NCBI GenBank assembly: GCA_012797505.1
Contig: JAAZOZ010000030.1
Span: forward strand, 1 to 12,933
DNA length: 12,933 nucleotides
Source of the DNA: Smithella sp.
GTDB taxonomy: Bacteria; Desulfobacterota; Syntrophia; Syntrophales; Smithellaceae
Reading direction: 5' to 3'
Shown here: piece by piece, positions 7,302 through 12,933 of the stretch
Layout: each line of letters opens with the position of its first letter
Position numbering within the stretch: position 1 is the first letter of the stretch
Program-made: the position numbers and the translations under genes
The notes under the pieces: model-generated
Seen by the model: the letters and a program-made list of their open reading frames with translations, nothing else
Told to the model about the DNA's origin: nothing
Database searches by the model: none

Positions 7302-7970
7302 TCAGTAGTTGATGGACAACTGGACTCCGATCAGCTGCCGGGCCCATTCCCATGAGTGATCAACATTGGAAAAATCCATCCGGTAATAGGGGCCGGCGGA
7401 AATATGACGGCTGACGGCCGCGTTGATGCCGATTTTCAGGCGATTCAGCATCAAGGCTTTCTCCCGGTTTTCGTAGTAGGATTCCAGGCCGGCGTAGGGA
7501 GTCAGAAGAGCCGCGGGAAGCGAAATCACCAGAATGTTTTTGAGTCTGAAATCGTTCCACTCCGGCAAAATCCGGTATTCGAAAAGGATTTGTTCCTCGA
7601 TGGAGAAAGGACCGATCTTTGTCCGCAGGTTCAGGCTGGCGCCCGGATCCTGCTCCAGCGCCCAGGAACGGCCCTCGTCTTTCGTGTACCCCTGGCAGTA
7701 CTGAATCTGGAAGGAGAGCCAGGGAAGCGGCAGCTGATAGTTCAGGCCGATTCCCCACTCCGCATAGTCATAGTTCGACATTTCATCGTCGGCCTGGATG
7801 TAGGCGTAGGAGATGCCCCGGAATTTTTCATTGAACGTGTAGGAAAAATTCAAATCCGTCCGCAGCGCCGTGTCGTGGTCCGCATACAGACACGGCGGGC
7901 ATCCGCAGGCCAGGATCAGCCCTGATAAAACCAGCAGGAAATGCCGCAAAAAGCTGTTTTTGAGGTGCAT
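7302..7970 (-). CDS. putative outer-membrane beta-barrel protein (DUF2490-like)
   Basis: A 222-residue exported protein. Residues 1-30 are a signal peptide: basic start MHLKNSFLRH, a hydrophobic core LLVLSGLILA, and likely cleavage after CLYA. The mature part alternates polar and aromatic residues in amphipathic strands separated by turns, for example LSFQIQYCQGYTKD, FSIEEQILFEYRILPEWNDF and ISAGPYYRMDFSNVDHSWEW. It ends in a terminal tyrosine (QLSINY), as BAM-assembled barrels do. The pattern resembles the DUF2490 family of unknown function. The ATG at 7970 is chosen because it opens the signal peptide, though its ribosome-binding site is weak. The reading frame stays open upstream to 8129, but that stretch lies inside the palindromic repeat and has no export signal. 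A lipoprotein reading (LILAC) is possible but less likely. No substrate can be inferred. Confidence 0.7.
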   Translation of the reverse strand: MHLKNSFLRHFLLVLSGLILACGCPPCLYADHDTALRTDLNFSYTFNEKFRGISYAYIQADDEMSNYDYAEWGIGLNYQLPLPWLSFQIQYCQGYTKDEGRSWALEQDPGASLNLRTKIGPFSIEEQILFEYRILPEWNDFRLKNILVISLPAALLTPYAGLESYYENREKALMLNRLKIGINAAVSRHISAGPYYRMDFSNVDHSWEWARQLIGVQLSINY

Positions 7971-8003
7971 GGAAAGTATCTTCAATCGGTTTCTTTCAAA
8001 GAC

Positions 8004-8185
8004 CTGTTGCCCAGAAGACACTTTGAGCGGCCATTGGGAGCGTTTTGTATAATAAATCTTGGCGAAGCGAAAGATCAGCCTTTGACAACTGTTTGAGCCG
8101 AAGGCGAGTTTTGTCATTGCCTTTCGCAAGCCTTAGATTTATACAAAACGCTCACAGGCAAGCGAAAAGGGTATCTGGGCAACAG
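8004..8185. repeat. long imperfect palindrome with nested inverted-repeat blocks, MITE- or foldback-like
   Basis: The two halves are imperfect reverse complements about a centre near 8095. The outer ends are an exact 12-bp pair, CTGTTGCCCAGA (8004-8015) and TCTGGGCAACAG (8174-8185). Next comes an exact 14-bp pair, GAGCGTTTTGTATA (8038-8051) and TATACAAAACGCTC (8140-8153), with homology continuing inward through AATCT. Then GCGAAAG (8067-8073) pairs with CTTTCGC (8121-8127), and TGACAA (8083-8088) with TTGTCA (8111-8116). A GCC-GAA-GGC hairpin lies at the centre. It occupies the gap between a small secreted protein gene and the outer-membrane protein gene, with no open coding frame of its own that looks real. 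No target-site duplication is obvious. Non-autonomous element, degenerate duplicated repeat and structured RNA are all possible. Confidence 0.75.
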
Positions 8186-8201
8186 CCCGTCCGCACCCTT
8201 T
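8166..8201 (-). terminator. candidate stem-loop terminator after the small secreted protein gene
   Basis: Read on the minus strand, the structure begins at the stop codon of the small gene. AAAGGGT (8201-8195) pairs with ACCCTTT (8172-8166), and inside it GGGC (8188-8185) pairs with GCCC (8180-8177) around a TGTT loop. Four T residues end the outer stem. The T-tract is short and the outer stem has unpaired bases, so efficiency is uncertain. Its inner half coincides with the right terminus of the palindromic repeat, so it may be a by-product of that repeat. Confidence 0.35.
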
Positions 8202-8505
8202 ATTTCGGGGCGCAGAGAAAACCGCCTTTCGGAAAGGCCTTGCCATTCTCATCCTGGGCCTTGGGGTGATAACCGACGGCCTTCTTCTCCGCGCCGCACA
8301 CCTGTTTGCCGAGGTTTCTTTTCGATTTCGGCACCGGGCCGAAAGCCTCCGGGCGGTCCCACAGCATTTCATTGCCGAGAATCGCGGACTGGAGCTTGGG
8401 CGGGACGCGGTCCGGTTTCTTGCCCGGGCCCGCGGCAAACGCTGCCATGGAAACCGCCAAAAATGCCGCCACCGTCAACACTGCGATCATTCTTTTCATT
8501 TTCAT
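8200..8505 (-). CDS. small secreted protein of unknown function
   Basis: This 101-residue protein begins with a clear signal peptide: MKMKRM, a hydrophobic core IAVLTVAAFLAVSMA, and a probable signal peptidase I site after AAFA at about residue 24. The mature chain of about 77 residues is rich in Lys, Pro and Gly. It holds just two cysteines, in QVCGAEKK (67-74) and GFLCAPK (95-101), which could form one disulfide in the periplasm. Between them lies an ordered motif YHPKAQDENGK (79-89). I do not recognise an assigned function. The ATG at 8505 has AAAGGAG at a good distance upstream. It lies 92 bp downstream of recG on the same strand but reads like an independent unit. The palindromic repeat follows its stop codon. 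Confidence 0.78.
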   Translation of the reverse strand: MKMKRMIAVLTVAAFLAVSMAAFAAGPGKKPDRVPPKLQSAILGNEMLWDRPEAFGPVPKSKRNLGKQVCGAEKKAVGYHPKAQDENGKAFPKGGFLCAPK

Positions 8506-8597
8506 ACTGTGCTCCTTTCGGTTGAAAAGGTTGTTAAAAATTCAGAGGCGTTCCCTCTCCTTTTTGCTTTTTTACACCCGTACCGGGTAAAATGATA

Positions 8598-11063
8598 TCA
8601 TCCCGTTCTGGCCAGATCCAGCTTTCCCTGCCATTTCGCGATCAGCGTTTCTTTCAAAATGGCATGTTCGGGTTTGGTCAGGAGCGGATCGCGCGCCGCC
8701 AGTGCGAAGGCGTCCTCCTTGGCGTCGTTGAGAATGCGGGCGTCACGGATAATGCTGGCAATGCGGAAATCGGGCATTCCGGACTGCCGTGTTCCCAGAA
8801 AATCCCCCGGGCCGCGAATGGCCAGGTCTTCGTCGGCCAGGACAAATCCATCGGTGGTTTTTTCCATGACCTTCAGCCGTTTGCGCGCGTCACCCGACGC
8901 CTTGTAGTCGGCCAGCAGGATGCAGGCGGAGGGAATATCACGGCGGCCCACGCGGCCGCGCAGCTGATGAAGCTGCGACAGACCGAAGCGCTCCGCGTGT
9001 TCAATCACCATCAGCGAGGCGCGCGGCACGTCGATTCCCACCTCGATTACGGTTGTGGAAACGAGGATCGCGATTCGATTTTCCAGAAAATCCGTCATCA
9101 CCGCGTCTTTTTCCCGGTCCTTCATCTTGCCGTGGATCAGGCCGACCCGGATATCCGGAAAAACGTCCTGCTGAAGATGTTCGGCCATTTTTGTCGCGTC
9201 TTTCAAATCCAGATTCTCCGACTGCTCCACCAGAGGATAAACGATGAACACCTGATGATGATTTGCCAGCTCTTTGCGAATGGCCTCATATACCGCTTCC
9301 CTTCTGTTTTCCCCCATGACCACCGTGCGCACCGGTTTTTTGCCGGGCGGCATTTCATCGATCACCGATACATCCAGATCGCCGTAAACCGTCATGGCCA
9401 GCGTTCGCGGGATGGGTGTGGCGGTCATCACCAGCACATCCGGGGAAAGGCCTTTGTTGCGCAGCGTTGCCCGCTGCAAAACGCCGAAGCGGTGCTGCTC
9501 GTCGATCACGACCAGCCCCAGCTTCCTGAAGTCCACGTCCTCCTGGATGAGGGCGTGCGTTCCGACGATGATGTCGGCTTTGCCGGACCGGATGCGCTCC
9601 AGCGCCTCTGTGCGTGCCGCGCCGTTCATGCCGCCGGTCAGCAAAACCACGCGCAGTCCGAGCGGTTCGGCCCACGCACAGAGTGTCGCATCGTGCTGCT
9701 TGGCCAGGATTTCCGTAGGCGCCATCAGCGCGGCCTGATACCCGTTTTCGCACACGGTGATCATGGCGGACATGGCCACCAGCGTTTTCCCGCTCCCCAC
9801 ATCCCCCTGCAGAAGGCGGTTCATGGCCGTTGGCTTCTGCAGATCCTTTTGAATTTCTTCCACCACCCGTTTTTGCGCGCCGGTCAGCTCAAACGGAAGC
9901 GAGGCAAAAAATTTTGCAAGCCAATTCCCTCCGCGGGAGAAGGAAATGCCCTTCTCCAGAACCCTTCCGGATTTCCTGACGGCCATTCCCAGTTGGAAAA
10001 AGAAAAACTCGTCGTAAATCAGGCGCCGGTGCGCCTCGGATCGCGCGTCGAGAAAAGGGGCCATCTCCGCGTCGCTTCCGGGAAAGTGGACGCTCACGAT
10101 CGCCTCGCGAATATTGATCAGGCTTCGCTTCCGGCAGATGTCCGCGGGAATCGGCGAGGCGATATAGCGCGAATAATTTTCCAGCGCGGAGGCCATGACT
10201 TTCCGGATGTATTTCTGGTGCAGGCCTTCCGTCTCCGAATAGACCGGAACGATGCGCTTGAAGTGGAGCAGGTTTTCCTCATCCTCCTCGTCCAGAATTT
10301 CATAATCCGGATGAATCATGGATTTGCCCGTGTAGCCGGGCGTCACGTTGCCGGTAAAAATCACCCGCGTCCCCTTTTTAAAAGCGCCGGCCAGGTGCGC
10401 TATCCGGCCTTTGAACCATTTGGCCGTCAGAATCCCGGTATCGTCGCTCACGGCGACTTCCAGAATCCTTCTTTTCCCGTAATAGCGAAAGGCGGCCTCC
10501 GAAACGGCGGCCACGACCGTCTGGGTCCTATTCGTCTCCAGTTTGAAAATTTTACGGATTTCCCGGCGGTCTTCATACGTCCGGGGCAGAAAGTAGAGTA
10601 AATCTTCGACCGTGAAAATTTTTTTTGCGGCAAAGCGCAATGCCATTTTCGGCCCGACGCCCTTCAAAAACTGAACCGGCGCGGACAGCTTTTCACAGGA
10701 CGTTTTCAGGTCGTTAATCCGGGCGGCAATCTGTTCTTCCCGGAGAGGAGCGGCAGGATGGCGCGCGTCAAAGTTTTCGGCGGCGTGCCGGAGCCTTTCC
10801 AGAATCACCAAGGCTTCGGCAATGCTGCTTCTTTTACGGTCCTCGTCTTTTTCGTCGTACTCCAGGAAAATTCGCATCATGTGGTCCAGGGCGGGGCCGA
10901 AAAGGTTTTTCGCGGCGGAAGGAATGGCGTCAATCTGCAAAGCGATCAAACCGGACAGAGACTTCCCCAGATTCCTGATGTTCGGGAGATTTTTAAAATG
11001 ATCCTTCGCGGCAAAGGCGAGCGGCTGCTCGATGCGCTGCAGGTTCTTTTTAAAAGACTCCAT
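8598..11063 (-). CDS. recG: ATP-dependent DNA helicase RecG
   Basis: RecG (821 residues here) is a superfamily 2 translocase that regresses stalled replication forks and branch-migrates Holliday junctions. An N-terminal extension (about 1-125) precedes the helix-hairpin-helix/wedge region starting QFLKGVGPKMA (131-141) and the OB fold. Helicase motifs follow: Walker A GDVGSGKT (420-427), APTEILAKQH (448-457), DEQHRFG (521-527), MTATPIPRTLAM (546-557) and HQLRGRVGRRD (699-709). The C-terminal RecG signature AIRGPGDFLGTRQSG (748-762) is present. The length exceeds that of E. coli RecG (693 residues) mainly through the N-terminal extension. The ATG at 11063 is preceded by GGAGAGGGA; the frame could also start at a GTG at 11153, but that has no convincing ribosome-binding site. 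It is divergently oriented from purM across 162 bp. Confidence 0.95.
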   Translation of the reverse strand: MESFKKNLQRIEQPLAFAAKDHFKNLPNIRNLGKSLSGLIALQIDAIPSAAKNLFGPALDHMMRIFLEYDEKDEDRKRSSIAEALVILERLRHAAENFDARHPAAPLREEQIAARINDLKTSCEKLSAPVQFLKGVGPKMALRFAAKKIFTVEDLLYFLPRTYEDRREIRKIFKLETNRTQTVVAAVSEAAFRYYGKRRILEVAVSDDTGILTAKWFKGRIAHLAGAFKKGTRVIFTGNVTPGYTGKSMIHPDYEILDEEDEENLLHFKRIVPVYSETEGLHQKYIRKVMASALENYSRYIASPIPADICRKRSLINIREAIVSVHFPGSDAEMAPFLDARSEAHRRLIYDEFFFFQLGMAVRKSGRVLEKGISFSRGGNWLAKFFASLPFELTGAQKRVVEEIQKDLQKPTAMNRLLQGDVGSGKTLVAMSAMITVCENGYQAALMAPTEILAKQHDATLCAWAEPLGLRVVLLTGGMNGAARTEALERIRSGKADIIVGTHALIQEDVDFRKLGLVVIDEQHRFGVLQRATLRNKGLSPDVLVMTATPIPRTLAMTVYGDLDVSVIDEMPPGKKPVRTVVMGENRREAVYEAIRKELANHHQVFIVYPLVEQSENLDLKDATKMAEHLQQDVFPDIRVGLIHGKMKDREKDAVMTDFLENRIAILVSTTVIEVGIDVPRASLMVIEHAERFGLSQLHQLRGRVGRRDIPSACILLADYKASGDARKRLKVMEKTTDGFVLADEDLAIRGPGDFLGTRQSGMPDFRIASIIRDARILNDAKEDAFALAARDPLLTKPEHAILKETLIAKWQGKLDLARTG

Positions 11064-11100
11064 TTCTTCCCTCTCCGGAAACGGAAAATACAGGAAATGC

Positions 11101-11120
11101 TTTGTTAATTTTTTAACAAA
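11101..11120. promoter_or_regulatory. perfect AT-rich dyad between recG and purM
   Basis: TTTGTTAA (11101-11108), a TTTT spacer and TTAACAAA (11113-11120) form a perfect 8-bp dyad just upstream of the recG ribosome-binding site. On the recG transcript it would be a weak AU-rich hairpin in the leader; as DNA it has the form of a regulator operator. No known regulator is recognised from the half-site alone. Confidence 0.4.
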
Positions 11121-11146
11121 TAAATTTTGTTTGCGCAAGTCAAGGA

Positions 11147-11174
11147 TTGACACGCAGGCGGATTTACGTTAAGT
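11147..11174 (+). promoter_or_regulatory. possible promoter for purM
   Basis: A perfect TTGACA (11147-11152) is followed after 16 bases by TTAAGT (11169-11174), which matches only three of six -10 positions. It lies about 50 bp before the purM ATG in the divergent recG-purM gap. The weak -10 keeps this tentative. Confidence 0.25.
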
Positions 11175-11225
11175 CGTTTCCGTCATTTATCACTTGAAAA
11201 ATAAACCGGTATTTCATGGAGCCCT

Positions 11226-12293
11226 ATGCCAAATAAATCCGTAAAATCAAAACCTTCTACATATAAAGAATCAGGGGTGGACATCGAGAAGGCCAATGCC
11301 TTTGTCGAGCGCATCAAGCCGCTGATCAAAACGACGGCCCGCAAGGAAGTGCTCTCCGGAATCGGCGGTTTCGGCGGTTTGTTCCGCTTTGACGCCGCCA
11401 AGACCAAAAACCCCATTTTGGTTTCCTCCACCGACGGCGTGGGAACCAAGCTCAAAATCGCTCAACTCATGGACAAGCATGACACGGTCGGCATCGATCT
11501 GGTGGCCATGTCGGTCAATGATGTGGTCGTTCAGGGAGCGGAGCCTCTGTTCTTTCTGGATTACCTGGCCACCGGCAAAATCGAACCGGAAAAAAGCGTT
11601 GCGATCGTGGAAGGCATCGTCCAGGGCTGCAAACAGGCCGGCTGTGCGCTTTTGGGCGGGGAAACGGCTGAAATGCCGGGATTCTACCCGCCCGGCGAAT
11701 ATGATCTGGCCGGATTCTGCGTGGGCGTGGTGGAATCGGAAAAGCTCATCGACGGCTCCACGATCAGCATCAACGACCGGGTGATCGGGCTGGCTTCCAG
11801 CGGTCTGCACAGCAACGGCTTTTCACTGGCCCGCAAGGTGCTTCTGGAAAAAGGCAGGCTTTCCGTGAAGGATACCGTGTCGGGGCTGGCGCGAACCGTA
11901 GGCGAGGAGCTGCTTGAGCCGACGCGGATTTACGTGAAACCCCTTTTGAATATTTTCAAGAGCTTTCCGGTTAAGGGACTGGTGCATGTCACCGGCGGCG
12001 GGTTCTACGACAATATCCCGCGCGTCGTTCCCGATGTCTGCCGCTGCGTGATCCGGCGCGGGAGCTGGGAGATTCCGCCGGTCTTTTCCGTCATCCGGGA
12101 CATCGGCCATGTTGAGGAGCAGGAGATGTTCCGCGTTTTCAATATGGGCATCGGGATGATCATGGTCGTGCCGGAAAAGGACGCGCAGGAAATTCTCGAC
12201 CGTCTCAAGGGACTGGGGGAAAACGCCTGTCTGCTCGGTGCAATCGAAAAGAGGGACGAAAACGGGCCTCCGGTCTGTTTTACGGATCTGTAA
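11226..12293 (+). CDS. purM: phosphoribosylformylglycinamidine cyclo-ligase (AIR synthetase)
   Basis: This 355-residue cytoplasmic enzyme uses ATP to close formylglycinamidine ribotide into aminoimidazole ribotide, the fifth step of purine synthesis. Family signatures are SGIGGFGGLF (44-53), the ATP/phosphate-loop region SSTDGVGTKLK (67-77), and VAMSVNDVVVQGAEPLFFLD (93-112). LLGGETAEMPG (143-153), GLASSGLHSNGFSL (193-206) and VHVTGGGFYDNIPR (258-271) follow. The length is normal for PurM. The ATG has GGAG four bases upstream, a slightly short spacing. The purN start follows the stop codon after nine bases, so the two are co-transcribed. Confidence 0.96.
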   Translation: MPNKSVKSKPSTYKESGVDIEKANAFVERIKPLIKTTARKEVLSGIGGFGGLFRFDAAKTKNPILVSSTDGVGTKLKIAQLMDKHDTVGIDLVAMSVNDVVVQGAEPLFFLDYLATGKIEPEKSVAIVEGIVQGCKQAGCALLGGETAEMPGFYPPGEYDLAGFCVGVVESEKLIDGSTISINDRVIGLASSGLHSNGFSLARKVLLEKGRLSVKDTVSGLARTVGEELLEPTRIYVKPLLNIFKSFPVKGLVHVTGGGFYDNIPRVVPDVCRCVIRRGSWEIPPVFSVIRDIGHVEEQEMFRVFNMGIGMIMVVPEKDAQEILDRLKGLGENACLLGAIEKRDENGPPVCFTDL

Positions 12294-12302
12294 GGCGGTT
12301 CT

Positions 12303-12933
12303 ATGGCGGATTTTTTAAAGCTGGGCGTCCTGATTTCCGGAAGCGGCTCCAACCTTCAGTCCATTATCGATCAGATTGAACGGGGAGCGCTTAACGCCCG
12401 AATCGCCATAGTCGTCAGCAACAATCCCGAAGCTTATGGTCTGACCCGGGCGCAAAAGCATGGAATTCCCAGCGCGGTTTTGAACCATCAGGATTTTGAA
12501 AACCGCGAGGATTTTGACCGCGAACTGCTCCGCGTGCTCACGGACGCAGGCGTTGAACTGGTGGCGCTGGCCGGATTCATGCGGATTCTCTCGCCGTTTT
12601 TCCTGCGAGCCTTTCCGGACCGGATCATCAACATTCACCCCGCCCTGCTCCCCGCATTCCCCGGAACGCACGTTCAGCAGAAGGCGCTGGATTACGGCGT
12701 CCGGTTTTCGGGCTGCACGGTTCATTTTGTTGATGAGGGCGTGGATACGGGGCCGATCATTATTCAGGCGGTCGTGCCCGTTTGGGCCGGGGATACGGCG
12801 CAGACGCTGGCGGACCGCATCCTGAAGGAAGAGCATAAGATTTATCCGCAGGCCATCCGTTATTTCGCTGACGGCCGCATTGTCAAAAACGGTCGCCGCG
12901 TTGAGATCAAAGACAGCAGAAATCATGACGCCG
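12303..12933 (+). CDS. purN: phosphoribosylglycinamide formyltransferase, 3' end cut by window edge
   Basis: 210 codons are present with no stop codon before the window ends. PurN transfers a formyl group from 10-formyltetrahydrofolate to glycinamide ribotide, the third step of purine synthesis. The phosphate-binding GVLISGSGSNLQ lies at 8-19. Catalytic residues are visible as Asn110 and His112 in INIHPALLPAFPG (109-121) and Asp148 in VDEGVDTGP (143-151). The family is usually about 190-215 residues, so only a short tail should be missing. The ATG begins nine bases after the purM stop; its ribosome-binding site (AAGGCGG) overlaps that stop codon, which suggests translational coupling. Confidence 0.95.
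   Translation, partial: MADFLKLGVLISGSGSNLQSIIDQIERGALNARIAIVVSNNPEAYGLTRAQKHGIPSAVLNHQDFENREDFDRELLRVLTDAGVELVALAGFMRILSPFFLRAFPDRIINIHPALLPAFPGTHVQQKALDYGVRFSGCTVHFVDEGVDTGPIIIQAVVPVWAGDTAQTLADRILKEEHKIYPQAIRYFADGRIVKNGRRVEIKDSRNHDA

Noticed and set aside
8048..8053. Perfect TATAAT on the plus strand inside the palindrome as a promoter
   Set aside because: The nearest -35-like sequence (TTGAGC at 8023-8028) is 19 bases away, and transcription would run into the repeat and antisense to the genes. It is probably incidental to the repeat sequence.
8576..8588. ACCCG-TAC-CGGGT hairpin after recG as its terminator
   Set aside because: On the recG strand the hairpin is followed by an A-rich stretch and not a T-tract, so it does not have the form of an intrinsic terminator.
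8592..10601. 669-codon open frame on the plus strand
   Set aside because: It lies wholly antisense to recG, whose helicase motifs are intact. Its translation is rich in His, Arg and Gln as expected from a shadow frame, with no recognisable domain.
11064..11153. GTG start extending recG by 30 residues
   Set aside because: No ribosome-binding site was found there. The extension would also cover the AT-rich dyad, while the ATG at 11063 has a strong GGAGAGGGA.
1..12933. CRISPR array, tRNA, rRNA, transposase or phage genes
   Set aside because: No regularly spaced direct repeats, cloverleaf-like segments or transposase/integrase motifs were seen on either strand.

Overview
The window is a compact, moderately GC-rich bacterial chromosome segment that looks like housekeeping DNA from an anaerobic or syntrophic Gram-negative. 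A Desulfobacterota (former Deltaproteobacteria) lineage is the best guess. The grounds are an oxygen-sensitive IorAB ferredoxin oxidoreductase, a signal-peptide-bearing outer-membrane beta-barrel protein, YbgC, and homoserine dehydrogenase paired with an archaeal-type phosphoglycerate-mutase-like protein. The lineage is inferred from gene content; there is no rRNA or other phylogenetic marker here.

Layout. Everything from about 11063 down to 1 is on the minus strand, and the last 1.7 kb is on the plus strand. Reading the minus strand in its transcription direction (right to left): recG helicase; a small secreted protein of unknown function; a long imperfect palindrome of about 182 bp (8004-8185); a DUF2490-like outer-membrane barrel; a ketopantoate-reductase-family gene. 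After a 138-bp gap with a recognisable promoter comes a tight run of hom, an ApgM-like probable homoserine kinase, ybgC, a membrane-anchored TPR protein, iorA, iorB, and the first codons of a J-domain (DnaJ/CbpA-like) gene cut by the window edge. Divergent from recG, purM and purN run rightwards; purN is cut by the right edge.

How the genes work together. hom makes homoserine, and the neighbouring phosphatase-superfamily protein is the plausible next enzyme (homoserine kinase by non-orthologous replacement) toward threonine. IorAB is a complete two-subunit 2-oxoacid:ferredoxin oxidoreductase for aryl-pyruvates. purM and purN are enzymes of de novo purine synthesis. recG serves DNA repair and replication-fork restart.

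I do not see a new defence or mobile system, a CRISPR array, a tRNA or an rRNA. The least explained items are the 182-bp palindrome with its nested inverted-repeat blocks, the small secreted two-cysteine protein beside it, and the homoserine kinase candidate.
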